Positions 8,227-18,096 are shown, counted from the first letter of the stretch. The stretch is DNA of 64,000 nucleotides from an uncultured Nocardioides sp. (GCF_947488515.1 NZ_CANKZF010000002.1:594294-658293); one strand, 5' to 3'. Numbers and translations are program-made. Notes: generated by a model not told the origin, from the sequence alone.

Positions 8227-9352
8227 CGTGCTGCCCGAGCTGATGCAGTGGTGGGAGGCCGGCGAGACGGTCGGCGTCGGCACCGTCGTGGCGACCTTCC
8301 GCTCCGCCCCGCGCCCTGCCGGCGCGTCGATGCTGGTGGGCCCCGACGAGTCGGCGGTGGGCTCGGTGTCGGGAGGCTGCGTCGAGGGCGCGGTCTACGA
8401 CCTCGCGCAGACCGTGGTCGCATCGGGCGAGCCGGTGCTGGAGCGCTACGGGGTCTCCGACGACGACGCCTTCGCGGTCGGGCTCACCTGCGGTGGCATC
8501 CTCGACGTCTTCGTCGAACGGGTGTCGCGCGAGACGTTCCCGCAGCTCGGGGAGGTGGCCGCCGACATCGAGGCCGGTCGGCCGGTGGCCCTGGCGACGG
8601 TGATCGAGCACCCTGACCCCGCGTGGGTCGGACGCCGACTGGTGGTGCGGCCGCACGAGGCCGCGGCCGGGAGCCTCGGCTCCCCGCGGGCCGACGCCGC
8701 GGTCCACGACGACGCGCTCGGCGTGCTCGCGGCGGGCACCAACGCCACCCTGACCTACGGCCCGGACGGCGAGCGGCGCGGCGAGGGGATGCGCGTCTTC
8801 GTCTGGGGCTTCGCCCCCAAGCCGCGGATGCTGGTCTTCGGGGCCATCGACTTCGCGGCCGCCGTCGCCAAGGTCGGCTCCTTCCTGGGCTACCACGTCA
8901 CGGTGTGCGACGCCCGTCCCGTCTTCGCCACGACGTCACGCTTCCCGGGGGCCGACGAGGTGGTCGTCGACTGGCCGCACCGCTACCTGCAGGCCGAGCT
9001 CGACGCCGGACGCATCGACCGACGGACGGTCCTGGCGGTCCTGACCCACGACCCCAAGTTCGACGTGCCGCTGCTCGAGGTCGCGCTGCGCCTCGAGGAG
9101 GACGTGCGCCCCGGCTACATCGGCGCCATGGGCTCGCGTCGTACGCACGAGGAACGGCTGGCCCGGCTCGTCGAGGCGGGCCTGGACGAGGCCGAGCTGT
9201 CCCTGCTGTCCTCGCCGATCGGGCTCGACCTCGGCGCGCGCACACCTGAGGAGACCGCGGTGTCGATCGCGGCGGAGATCGTGGCCCGCCAGTGGGGCGG
9301 CTCGGGGGAGCGGCTGGCCGCGACCGAGGGTCGCATCCACCACGACGACTGA
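8219..9352 (+). CDS. coxF: XdhC/CoxF-family molybdenum hydroxylase maturation factor
   Basis: XdhC-family proteins bind the molybdenum cofactor and help insert its sulfurated form into xanthine dehydrogenase-type enzymes. The 377-residue protein has the N-terminal XdhC/CoxI domain with the motif SVSGGCVEGAVYD, and a C-terminal Rossmann-like domain with VFGAIDFAAAVAKVGSFLGYHV and the signature YIGAMGSRRTHEERL. It begins at a GTG that overlaps coxE by eight bases. The name coxF is given by position and family; xdhC would be equally fair. Confidence 0.85.
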   Translation: MRDVLPELMQWWEAGETVGVGTVVATFRSAPRPAGASMLVGPDESAVGSVSGGCVEGAVYDLAQTVVASGEPVLERYGVSDDDAFAVGLTCGGILDVFVERVSRETFPQLGEVAADIEAGRPVALATVIEHPDPAWVGRRLVVRPHEAAAGSLGSPRADAAVHDDALGVLAAGTNATLTYGPDGERRGEGMRVFVWGFAPKPRMLVFGAIDFAAAVAKVGSFLGYHVTVCDARPVFATTSRFPGADEVVVDWPHRYLQAELDAGRIDRRTVLAVLTHDPKFDVPLLEVALRLEEDVRPGYIGAMGSRRTHEERLARLVEAGLDEAELSLLSSPIGLDLGARTPEETAVSIAAEIVARQWGGSGERLAATEGRIHHDD

Positions 9353-9420
9353 CGGGAGGGCAGCGCAGTACCACGACGACGAGTTGGCCCGTCGCGTGGG
9401 GCTCACTTATGGTCTCCGGG

Positions 9421-10323
9421 ATGTTTTTGCTCCCCGCGCCGCCCCGTGTCCTCGTCCGCCCCACCGCCGCTCTCGTCGCGGTCGTCCTGCTGCTCACCGG
9501 CCTCGCGGTCGGCGGCTCGCCGGCACAGGCGCGCCAGCAGGATCGGACTCCCAAGGCGTTCGCCTCGGGTGAGAAGTTCGGCGTCGCGACGCTCAATCTC
9601 AAGAAGGGGATGCGCGTCGCCGGCATGCGTCACGACATCGCGCAGGTGCTGGACGGCGACGCCTCGGTCATCGGCTTCCAGGAGCGGCTCTTCAGCCGCC
9701 CGGCCCTGCGCGCGGCCCTGCCGAAGTCGTGGACCCTGCTGATGCCGAAGGGCCCGACCGGCACCGACGACAACCCGATCGCCTTCGACAAGAGGGTCTG
9801 GGAGGTCGAGAAGACCTGGGCGCCCCTCCTGACCGGCACGACGTGGCGGCGCTACTCCGGTCGGATCGCCCACGACCAGTACGGCGTGGCGGCCGTGCTC
9901 CGGCACCGGAAGACCGGCCACACGATCCGCGCCCTGAGCTTCCACCTGCCCAACCACCTCCACAACCGCCACTCGGGTGGCCCCAACTACGCCAACCGTC
10001 GCGGCGTGGAGGCGATGTGGCGGATGGCCAGCAGGATCCGCTCGATCAAGGAGGACACGCCCGACGCGCACCAGTTCGTCGCGATGTGCGACTGCAACGT
10101 CACGGCGAACCGGGACACGACCGACAACCTCGTGAAGGGCCGGATCACCAAGCCGTTGCGGCTGGAGACCAACTACTCCGCCGACAAGCACCGTCGCGGA
10201 TCGGGGATCGACTACGTGATGGGCGAGCGTGACTCCGACTTCCGGATCCACTCCTTCCACTCCTACCGGAACCTGGTCACCGACCACCCCGGCGTCGTCG
10301 CCACCTTCGAGCGCGTGGGCTGA
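9421..10323 (+). CDS. Secreted endonuclease/exonuclease/phosphatase family protein
   Basis: The 300-residue protein starts with a signal peptide (hydrophobic core ALVAVVLLLTGLAVGG, cleavage probably after AQA). The mature part has the fold of DNase I-like hydrolases: N in VATLNLKKG, E in GFQERL, the acidic DCNVTAN segment and the terminal TDHPGVVATFE with the catalytic His. The start at 9421 is chosen because TATGGT (9408-9413) lies seven bases upstream, which indicates a leaderless transcript; an ATG at 9409 lies within that element. The substrate (nucleic acid, sphingolipid or phosphate ester) is unknown. It interrupts the cox island without an obvious link to it. Confidence 0.8.
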   Translation: MFLLPAPPRVLVRPTAALVAVVLLLTGLAVGGSPAQARQQDRTPKAFASGEKFGVATLNLKKGMRVAGMRHDIAQVLDGDASVIGFQERLFSRPALRAALPKSWTLLMPKGPTGTDDNPIAFDKRVWEVEKTWAPLLTGTTWRRYSGRIAHDQYGVAAVLRHRKTGHTIRALSFHLPNHLHNRHSGGPNYANRRGVEAMWRMASRIRSIKEDTPDAHQFVAMCDCNVTANRDTTDNLVKGRITKPLRLETNYSADKHRRGSGIDYVMGERDSDFRIHSFHSYRNLVTDHPGVVATFERVG

Positions 10324-10418
10324 AGCCCTCGGGCGATCCCTTCGAGTGACCTCCGGGCGGATTCCCTGTTGCGCCCATCACACTCGGGCTAGGTTTGCGG
10401 CGACCACCGGGAGCCGCC

Positions 10419-11636
10419 ATGACCAGCGAGGACCTGCACGCCCGACGCGTGGACGCCGTCCGCGCCTGGACGCGCTTCGTCGAGGCCGGTGACGCCGACG
10501 CGGTCCGGCCGGAGATCCTGCGCAGCTGGGAGCTGTCGGGAGTGGTGTCGCCTGCGGTGACCCACGCGCCGCTCGACGACGAGGGCGACACGGCCGACTT
10601 CTGGAAGGCCTCGCCCCTGCAGACCGCCGTGTCCCGGGTGCAGGACGAGCTCCGGCGCACGGCCGAGGACGGCGACCTCGTCGTCGCGGTCACCGACGAG
10701 CAGACGCGGATCCTCTGGACCTACGGCGGCCGCGTGATGCGACGCAAGGCCGAGACGGTGAACTTCGTCCCCGGCGGCCGGTGGGACGAGGCGAGCGTCG
10801 GCACCAACGCGCTGGCCATCGCCGGCCGCACCGGCGCCCCGTCGATGGTCTTCAGCGCCGAGCACTACGCCGAGGTCGTGCACAACTGGGTCTGCTGGGC
10901 GGCCCCGGTCTTCGACCCGGTGACGGGCCGCTCGCTCGGCGTGATCGACCTGTCGACGACCTGGGACCGCTCGCACCCCATCGGCCTCGCCACCGCGCGC
11001 GTGATGGCGCGGCTGATCGAGGGCGCCCTCCCCACCGACCGTCGCACGACGCCGGCGGGCGACGTCGCGCCGACCGAGCCCGGCCTCACCCTGACCCTCC
11101 TGGGCACGGCGCAGGTGTGGCTCGACGGCCAGCGGCTGCTCCTCAACCGGCGGCAGACCGAGATCCTCGCCCTCCTCGCGCTCCACCCCTCGGGGCTCTC
11201 GGTCGAGCACCTCCACGCGCTGCTCTACGGCGACGCGTCCGTGACCACCTCGACGCTCAAGGCCGAGGTGTCGCACCTGCGGGCGGCCCTGTCGGGGCAG
11301 CTCTCGTCGCGTCCCTACCGCCTCACCATGCCCGTGGTCACCGACGTCGAGGAGGTGCAGCGGCTGCTGCGCCGCGGTGACGTGCGCGCCGCGGTGCGCG
11401 CCTACGGCGGGGACCTGCTCCCCGGCACGGACTCGCCCGCCCTGGTGCAGATGGGCGACTACCTCGCCGTCAGCGTGCGGGAGGCCCTTCTCGCGCAGCC
11501 CGACGCCGACGCCGTGCTGCGCTACAGCGAGCTGGCCCCGTACGACACCGCCGTGGTCGAGGCCTGCCTGGCCGCGCTGCCGGTGCACCACCCGGTCGTG
11601 CCGCTGCTGAAGGGCCGGCTCGCCAGCATGCAGTGA
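10419..11636 (+). CDS. GAF-domain regulator with SARP-like DNA-binding domain
   Basis: The 405-residue protein has an N-terminal GAF sensor of the kind found in AcoR-type regulators (about 50-200; motifs PGGRWDEASVGTNALA and VHNWVCWAAPVFDP). The C-terminal half (about 225-330) resembles the winged-helix DNA-binding domain of SARP/AfsR activators (TLLGTAQVWLDGQ, RRQTEILALLALH, STLKAEVSHLRAAL), then the beginning of a BTAD-like segment (YGGDLLPG). It lies between the maturation and structural cox genes, and both cox promoters carry direct repeats in SARP geometry, so it is the likely activator. The ATG at 10419 has CGGGAG upstream; TAGGTT at 10390-10395 may be its minus-10. The GAF ligand is unknown. 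Confidence 0.78.
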   Translation: MTSEDLHARRVDAVRAWTRFVEAGDADAVRPEILRSWELSGVVSPAVTHAPLDDEGDTADFWKASPLQTAVSRVQDELRRTAEDGDLVVAVTDEQTRILWTYGGRVMRRKAETVNFVPGGRWDEASVGTNALAIAGRTGAPSMVFSAEHYAEVVHNWVCWAAPVFDPVTGRSLGVIDLSTTWDRSHPIGLATARVMARLIEGALPTDRRTTPAGDVAPTEPGLTLTLLGTAQVWLDGQRLLLNRRQTEILALLALHPSGLSVEHLHALLYGDASVTTSTLKAEVSHLRAALSGQLSSRPYRLTMPVVTDVEEVQRLLRRGDVRAAVRAYGGDLLPGTDSPALVQMGDYLAVSVREALLAQPDADAVLRYSELAPYDTAVVEACLAALPVHHPVVPLLKGRLASMQ

Positions 11637-11710
11637 CCCCTCCCATTTCGGGTAGATCGACAAAATGTAGTGGACCGCTCGGGTTGCGGTGCACGATCCT
11701 GCGTCGAGGC

Positions 11711-11728
11711 GCCGCACGGGGGTGCGGC
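11711..11728 (+). other. Small leader hairpin before the ScyD-like gene
   Basis: GCCGCAC (11711-11717) pairs with GTGCGGC (11722-11728) around a GGGG loop, about 20 bases before the start codon of the following gene and just before its ribosome binding site. It may affect translation or be incidental in GC-rich DNA. Confidence 0.3.
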
Positions 11729-11747
11729 CACGTACGAGGGAGAAAGC

Positions 11748-12812
11748 ATGGCCGCAACACGACGAGCGATGGCGTCAGGAGCCGTCGTCCTGCTCACGGG
11801 GAGCCTCCTGGGCAGCCCCGCCGCGACTGCCTCCACGGCACCCGAACCGACGACGGTGGCGAAGAAGCTCGTCTCGCCGCTCAGCATGGTCGTCGCCGGC
11901 GACGGCACCGCCTACGTCGCCCAGAACTTCGCCGGCCTGCTGACCGCGGTCGCCCCCGGCGCCAAGCCCGAGGTGGTCTTCGCCGCCAAGAAGGGCACCG
12001 AGGTCGGCGCGGTCTCCGAGGACCGTGGGACCGTCCAGTTCGCGACGACCAAGGGCGCCAAGACCGCGCTCTGGTCGATGCGCCCGGGCGCGAAGCCGAA
12101 GAAGGTCGCCGACCTGTCGGCCTACGAGGCCGACCACAACCCCGACGCCGACGTCTCGTACGGCATCGAGGGCGGGCTCGACGCGGCCTGCGCGGCGCAG
12201 ATGCCGCCGGAGGTGCCCGCGTCCTACACGGGCATCGTGGAGTCGCACCCCTACGGCTCGACCGTGCACAAGGGCACGACTTACGTCGCCGACGCCGCCG
12301 GCAACACGATCCTGTCCGTCAAGCCCAACGGCAAGGTCAAGACGGTCGCGGTCCTGCCCCCGGTGCCCGTGGTGATCACGGCGGAGGCGGCTGCGGCCAA
12401 CAAGCTCCCGGCCTGCACCGTCGGCAAGACCTTCAACTTCGAGCCGGTCCCGACCGACGTCGAGGTGGGCAAGGGCGGCTGGCTCTACGTCACGCTGCTC
12501 CCCGGTGGTCCCGAGGACGGCAGCACCGGTGCGCAGGGTCGCCTGGTCAAGGTGAAGGCCACGACCGGCAAGGTACGTGAGGTCGCCTCCGGCTTCGCCG
12601 GCGCGACGGGTGTCGCGGTGGCGGACAACGGTGACATCTACGTCGCCCAGCTCTTCGGTGGCCAGGTCTCGCGCATCAAGGCCGGCCGCACGACCGCCAA
12701 GCCGTACGCCGAGGTGATGATGCCCGCCGCGGTCGAGTGGGCCGACGGTGACCTCTACGTCAGCGCGCAGGTGCTGTCGGAGAAGCCGAAGGGCGTCGTG
12801 CTGCGCTACTGA
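11748..12812 (+). CDS. Secreted ScyD/ScyE-family beta-propeller protein
   Basis: The 354-residue protein starts with a signal peptide (AMASGAVVLLTGSLLGSPAATAS) and continues with repeated blades of the type DGTAYVAQNFAGLLTAV, GTTYVADAAGNTILSV, NGDIYVAQLFGGQVSRI and DGDLYVSAQVL, which mark an NHL/SMP-30-like propeller. ScyD/ScyE-family proteins are exported and widely distributed; most have no known function outside scytonemin gene clusters. The ATG at 11748 has a strong site GAGGGAGAAAG. It sits between the regulator and coxS and is probably unrelated to the enzyme. Confidence 0.78.
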   Translation: MAATRRAMASGAVVLLTGSLLGSPAATASTAPEPTTVAKKLVSPLSMVVAGDGTAYVAQNFAGLLTAVAPGAKPEVVFAAKKGTEVGAVSEDRGTVQFATTKGAKTALWSMRPGAKPKKVADLSAYEADHNPDADVSYGIEGGLDAACAAQMPPEVPASYTGIVESHPYGSTVHKGTTYVADAAGNTILSVKPNGKVKTVAVLPPVPVVITAEAAAANKLPACTVGKTFNFEPVPTDVEVGKGGWLYVTLLPGGPEDGSTGAQGRLVKVKATTGKVREVASGFAGATGVAVADNGDIYVAQLFGGQVSRIKAGRTTAKPYAEVMMPAAVEWADGDLYVSAQVLSEKPKGVVLRY

Positions 12813-12816
12813 GCAA

Positions 12817-12847
12817 GGACCTCCGTGCGTGTGGGGTGCCGAGGTCC
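12817..12847 (+). terminator. Weak hairpin after the ScyD-like gene
   Basis: GGACCTC (12817-12823) pairs with GAGGTCC (12841-12847) across a 17-base loop, directly behind the stop codon and before the coxS promoter. The stem is short, so termination is only possible. Confidence 0.4.
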
Positions 12848-12859
12848 GGTGTGGACCGA

Positions 12860-12891
12860 CCAACCGGCTGCCAACCGGCCGGGCCTAGCGT
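12860..12891 (+). promoter_or_regulatory. coxSLMG promoter with SARP-geometry heptamer direct repeat
   Basis: CCAACCG (12860-12866), four bases, CCAACCG (12871-12877), eight bases, then TAGCGT (12886-12891). The element is position-for-position equivalent to the one at coxD (CCAACGT repeats, TAGCCT). No minus-35-like hexamer is present; the repeats occupy that place. The leader to coxS would be about 34 bases and includes GGAGGAG. Confidence 0.62.
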
Positions 12892-12931
12892 CGGCCACGA
12901 GTGATCCACCTCACACGCACGGAGGAGTCGC

Positions 12932-13401
<470 letters not shown>

Positions 13402-13405
<4 letters not shown>

Positions 13406-15876
13406 CTGCCACCCAGGACCGTCCCGCGACCGAGATCGGCAAGGACCGCCGCCGCAAGGAGGACCAGCGGCTGATCACCGGTCGCACCCGCTGGACCGAC
13501 AACATCACCCTCCCCGGGATGCTGCACATGGCGATGGTGCGCAGTCCCTTCGCCCACGCCACGATCACCTCGATCGACACGGAGGCGGCCAAGGCCTCGA
13601 CCAACGTCGTCGCGGTGCTCAGCGGCAAGGACTTCGGCGACGAGCTGGGTGTCTGCATCAACGCCTGGCCCATCACCCCGGACCAGAAGACCCCCGGGCA
13701 CTCGCCGATGCCCGCCGATCGCGTCGCCTTCGCCGGCGAGATCGTCGCCGTGGTGGTGGCGCGCACGGCCGCCGAGGCCCGTGACGCCGCGGAGCTGGTC
13801 GACGTGGAGTACGACGAGCTGCCGGCCGTGGTCGGCATCAAGAAGGCGCTGACCGACGAGGTCCTCGCCCACCCCGACCTCGGCACCAACAAGTCGGCGC
13901 TGTGGGTCTTCGACTCGGCCGAGGCCGGCACCGGCACCGACGTGGAGGCCGCGATCGCGACGGCCCGCACGGACGGCATCGTCATCGAGCGGGACTACCG
14001 CCAGCAGCGGCTCATCCCCGCCTTCATGGAGCCGCGCAGCGTCGTCGTCGACCCGACCGGTGAGCAGATCACCATGTGGTCGGCGACGCAGATCCCGCAC
14101 ATCCTCCGGTTCGCCCTGGCGGCCACCACCGGCGTACCCGAGTCGAAGATCCGGGTCATCGCCCCCGACGTCGGTGGTGGTTTCGGCGGCAAGCTCCAGG
14201 CGACCCCGGAGGAGTGGATCGCCTGGGCCGTCGCCCGACGGCTGTCGAGGCCGGTGAAGTACACCGAGACCCGCAGCGAGAGCCTGATGGCGGCCCACCA
14301 CGGCCGCGACCAGGTGCAGACGCTGACCCTCGCCGCCGACAAGGAGGGCAAGGTCACCGCCTTGAGGGTGCACCTCGACGCCGACCTCGGTGCCTACATC
14401 GCCCTCGTCGGCGGAGGCGTGCCGGTCCTCGGTGCCTTCATGTTCAATGCCATCTACAAGTTCCCCGCCTACCGCTTCGAGTGCCAGACGGTGCTGACCA
14501 ACACCACCTTCACCGACGCCTACCGCGGTGCCGGCCGGCCCGAGGCGACGTACGCCATCGAGCGGCTGATGGACGAGCTGGCCGCAGAGGTCGGCGTGGA
14601 CCCGCTCGAGATCCGCGAGCGCAACTGGATCAAGCACGAGGAGTTCCCGTTCACCACGGTGGCCGGGCTCGAGTACGACTCCGGCAACTACGAGGCCGCC
14701 ACTGCGCTCGCGAAGGAGTCCTTCGGCTACGACGCGCTGCGCGCGGAGCAGAAGGAGCGGCGCGACCGGGGTGACCGGGTGCAGCTCGGCATCGGCGTCT
14801 CCACCTTCACCGAGATGTGCGGCCTGGCACCGAGCCGCGTGCTGGGCAGCCTCGACTACGGCGCCGGCGGGTGGGAGCACGCGAGCGTGCGGATGCTCGC
14901 CACCGGCAAGGTCGAGGTCGTCACGGGCACGAGTGCGCACGGCCAGGGCCACGAGACGGCCTTCAGCCAGATCGTCGCCGACCGGCTCGGCGTCCCGTTC
15001 GAGGACGTGGAGGTGCTCCACGGCGACACCCAGGTCGCGCACCGCGGTCTCGACACCTACGGCTCGCGCTCGCTGGTCGTCGGCGGGGAGGCGCTGGTCC
15101 AGGCCGTCGACAAGGTGATCGACAAGGCCAGGCACCTCGCCTCACACCTGCTCGAGGCGAGCCAGGACGACCTCGACTACGCCGACGGAAAGTTCACGGT
15201 CCGCGGCACCGACCAGGGCGTCGCCATCCAGGAGCTCGCCACCGCGACCTTCACGGGGCACAACTACCCCGATGACATGGAGCTCAGCATCGACGCCGAA
15301 GCGACCTACGACCCGGTGAACTTCAACTACCCCCACGGCACGCACCTGTGCGCCATGGAGGTCGACACCGAGACCGGTGCGGTGAAGATGCGCAAGTACA
15401 CCTGCTGCGACGACATCGGCAACATCATCAACCCGCTGATCGTGGCCGGGCAGGTCCACGGCGGACTGGTGCAGGGCATCGCCCAGGCGCTGTGGGAGGA
15501 AGCGGTGCACGACGAGGCCGGGACGCTGGTCAGCGGTTCGTTCGTCGACTACCTCCTGCCGACCGCGGCCGACACGATCTCCTTCGACGTCCAGCACACC
15601 CAGGAACCGAGCGTCTGCACCACCAACACCCTCGGCACGAAGGGCGTCGGCGAGGCCGGCACCATCGCGTCCACGCCGGCGGTCGTCAACGCGGTCGTCG
15701 ACGCCGTACGCCACCTGGGCATCAACGACATCCAGATGCCCTGCACCCCCGAGCGCGTGTGGCGCGCCATCGAGGACAGCAGGGCCGGGGGAGCGACGGA
15801 GACACCCCCGGACGCGATGCCCCACTTCGCCGAGGGCGAAGCCAACCAGGACAGCACGGACGGAGCAGGCCAGTGA
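13402..15876 (+). CDS. coxL: Molybdopterin-binding large subunit, form II CoxL type
   Basis: This 824-residue subunit binds the molybdenum cofactor and holds the active site. It shows GGGFGGK for cofactor binding, the active-site loop AYRGAGR at 373-379 and the catalytic Glu751 in KGVGEAG. Form I CO dehydrogenases carry AYXCSFR with a copper-binding cysteine; AYRGAGR is the form II signature, and no Cys stands at that place. CO oxidation by form II enzymes has been debated, so a different hydroxylase substrate (purine, aldehyde or aromatic heterocycle) must be allowed. Gene order S-L-M is also the form II order. The start is the ATG overlapping the coxS stop. Confidence 0.9.
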
Positions 15877-16718
15877 TCCCGGTGCAGTTCGACTACCTCG
15901 CCCCGACGTCGGTCGAGGAGGCGCTCGCCGCGCTCGGCCAGCACGGCGACGACGCGAAGATCCTGGCCGGCGGGCAGAGCCTGCTGCCGGTCCTGCGGAT
16001 GCGGCTCAACGCACCGGAGGTGGTGATCGACCTCGGCGGCATCTCCTCGCTGCGGGGCATCCGCGACGACGGCGACGCCCTCGTGATCGGCGCGATGACC
16101 ACCCACCACGACGTGCGCGACGACAGCCTGGTCAAGGAGCACGCGCTCCTGCTGTCCAAGGCAGCCGCGGAGGTCGCGGACTCGCAGATCCGGCACCGCG
16201 GCACCTTCGGCGGCGCGCTGGCACACGCCGACCCCGCCGGTGACCTCGGTGCGCCGGCACTCGCGCTCGGCGCGCAGTTCGTCATCGCCGGTCCCGGTGG
16301 CAGCCGCACGGTCGACGCCGCGGACTTCTTCGTCGACCTCTTCGAGACCGCCATCGGTGACGACGAGATCCTCACCGAGGTGCGGATCCCCAAGCACACG
16401 GGCTGGGGCGCGCACTACGAGAAGTTCGTGCGCGTGGCCCACCAGTGGCCCATCGTCGCGGTCGCCGCGACGGTGAGGGGCTCGATCGACGAGGCGCGCG
16501 TGGGGCTGACCAACATGGGGTCCACGCCGCTGCGGGCGACCGCCACCGAGCAGGCCCTCGCCGGTGCCAGCGCGACGGAGGACGGCGTACGTGAGGCCTC
16601 ACAGCTCGCGGCCGAGGGGACCAACCCCCCCTCGGACCTCAACGGCGCCGCCGACTACCGCCAGCACCTCGCGCGGGTGCTCACCGGCCGGGCCGTGCTC
16701 AAGGCGGCGGGCGCCTAG
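15873..16718 (+). CDS. coxM: CoxM-type FAD-binding medium subunit
   Basis: This 281-residue subunit binds FAD and hands electrons to the final acceptor. Two FAD contacts typical of the family are visible: AGGQSLLPVLRMRL (about 31-44) and GTFGGALAHADPAGDLGA (about 110-127). The start is a GTG overlapping the coxL stop (GTGA), with ACGGAGCAG upstream. It is of normal length for CoxM and closes the S-L-M trio. Confidence 0.9.
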   Translation: MIPVQFDYLAPTSVEEALAALGQHGDDAKILAGGQSLLPVLRMRLNAPEVVIDLGGISSLRGIRDDGDALVIGAMTTHHDVRDDSLVKEHALLLSKAAAEVADSQIRHRGTFGGALAHADPAGDLGAPALALGAQFVIAGPGGSRTVDAADFFVDLFETAIGDDEILTEVRIPKHTGWGAHYEKFVRVAHQWPIVAVAATVRGSIDEARVGLTNMGSTPLRATATEQALAGASATEDGVREASQLAAEGTNPPSDLNGAADYRQHLARVLTGRAVLKAAGA

Positions 16719-16720
16719 GC

Positions 16721-17446
16721 ATGGAGCTCAGCCACCGCTTCACCGTCCCGATCGGCGTCGAGGAGACCTGGGCGCACTTCAACGACATCGCCTCGGTCGC
16801 CGAGTGCTTCCCCGGCGCCCAGGTGACGGAGGCCGACGAGGAGTCGTTCTCCGGGTCGGTGAAGGTCAAGCTCGGCCCGATCGCGCTGCTGTACAACGGC
16901 AGCGGCACGTTCGTCGAGAAGGACGAGGAGGCCCACCGCTTCGTCGTCGACGCCAAGGGCAAGGACAAGCGCGGCAACGGCACCGCGGGTGCGAAGGTCA
17001 CGGTCTCGATGGCCGAGGCCGGCGGCTCGACCGACGTGTCGGTGGAGACCGACCTGGCCATCACCGGCAAGCCGGCGCAGTTCGGGCGCGGGGTGATGCA
17101 GGACGTCTCCGACAAGCTGCTCGGGCAGTTCGTCGCCTGCCTCGAGCAGCGGCTGGCCGGGCCCGCCGAGTCGGGCGACGCGACCGACTCGTCACCGGGC
17201 GCCGCGTCCCTGGTGGGCGGCGGCGAGCCTGCCGAGCCACCCGTCGATCACGCTGCGGGGAGTGCTGCGCAGCCACCGCCCGTGCCTCCCGCGCCGCCGG
17301 CACCGCCGAAGCCGCCGCTGCGGGAGCCCGAGGCGCTCGACCTCGGCAGCGCGGTGCTCCCCGTGCTCGCGAAGTCGTACTGGAGGCAGGCGCTGGCCGC
17401 ACTCGTCGTGCTGGTGCTGCTGCGACGGCTGCTGCGGAGGTCGTGA
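16721..17446 (+). CDS. coxG: CoxG-family SRPBCC protein with C-terminal membrane anchor
   Basis: CoxG proteins are thought to recruit CO dehydrogenase to the cytoplasmic membrane. The 241-residue protein has an SRPBCC/CoxG domain (residues 1-150: HRFTVPIGVEETWAHFND, VKVKLGPIALLYNGSG), then a Pro/Ala-rich linker (about 190-210) and one C-terminal hydrophobic helix ALAALVVLVLL followed by RRLLRRS, which fits anchoring with the domain in the cytoplasm. It starts two bases after the coxM stop, and its stop is immediately adjacent to the stop of the convergent alkB gene. Confidence 0.87.
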   Translation: MELSHRFTVPIGVEETWAHFNDIASVAECFPGAQVTEADEESFSGSVKVKLGPIALLYNGSGTFVEKDEEAHRFVVDAKGKDKRGNGTAGAKVTVSMAEAGGSTDVSVETDLAITGKPAQFGRGVMQDVSDKLLGQFVACLEQRLAGPAESGDATDSSPGAASLVGGGEPAEPPVDHAAGSAAQPPPVPPAPPAPPKPPLREPEALDLGSAVLPVLAKSYWRQALAALVVLVLLRRLLRRS

Positions 17447-18067
17447 TCAGAAGACGTTGAGCGGGCGGAACTGGACCGACAGCCTCGGTCCGGAGTGGGC
17501 GACCTTGGGCACGGCGTGCTCCCAGGTGCGCTGGCACGACCCGCCCATCACGACCAGGTCGCCGTGGCCCATGGTCAGCGCGATCGACGCACCCCCGCCC
17601 CGCGGGCGCAGCAGCAGCCGGCGGGGGTCGCCGACGCTCACGATGGCGACCATGGTGTCGGCGGTGCGGCCGCGACCGATCGTGTCGCCGTGCCACGCGA
17701 CGGAGTCGCGACCGTCGCGGTAGTAGCAGCATCCGGCGGTCACGAACGGCTCACCGAGCTCGGGCAGGTAGTGCTCGCTGAGCGCCGTCCGTGCCTGGGT
17801 GAGCGCGGGATGGGGGAGCGGGTCGTCGGCGAGGTAGGTGTGCACCAGTCGCGGCACGTCGACCACGGCGTCGTACATCTCGCGCCGTTCGGCCCGCCAG
17901 GGCACGCGATCGACGAGTGCGGAAAACACGGTGTCGGGGTCGTGGAGCCAGTTGCGCTGGACATCGACCCACGCTCCGTCGGACAGCAGGCGACGCTCAG
18001 GAGACAGCGCCGCGGAAACCGCGGTGGAGTCGGCGAAGAGGGACGTCTGGAAGTCCACGAGGCCCAT
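17447..18067 (-). CDS. alkB: AlkB-type alpha-ketoglutarate-dependent DNA/RNA dealkylase
   Basis: AlkB enzymes remove alkyl groups from bases by iron- and 2-oxoglutarate-dependent oxidation. The 206-residue protein has the iron ligands H126 and D128 (WHGD), a distal His (H184) and the 2-oxoglutarate-binding Arg pair in GPRLSVQFRP (about R195 and R201). The frame runs upstream to 18103, but those codons lie in the promoter: a TTGACA box and a LexA box occupy 18081-18114. ATG at 18067 is therefore the better start. The LexA box indicates induction in the SOS response, rather than the Ada pathway used by Escherichia coli. Confidence 0.85.
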   Translation of the reverse strand: MGLVDFQTSLFADSTAVSAALSPERRLLSDGAWVDVQRNWLHDPDTVFSALVDRVPWRAERREMYDAVVDVPRLVHTYLADDPLPHPALTQARTALSEHYLPELGEPFVTAGCCYYRDGRDSVAWHGDTIGRGRTADTMVAIVSVGDPRRLLLRPRGGGASIALTMGHGDLVVMGGSCQRTWEHAVPKVAHSGPRLSVQFRPLNVF

Positions 18068-18080
18068 GGTACGCGACGAG

Positions 18081-18096
18081 TCGAACATTCGTTCGA
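18081..18096 (-). promoter_or_regulatory. LexA (Cheo) box over the alkB promoter
   Basis: TCGAAC-N4-GTTCGA is a 16-base inverted repeat matching the actinobacterial and Bacillus SOS consensus CGAAC-N4-GTTCG exactly. It overlaps the expected minus-10 region, 18 bases downstream of a perfect TTGACA (minus strand, 18114-18109), and ends 14 bases before the alkB ATG. Confidence 0.85.
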
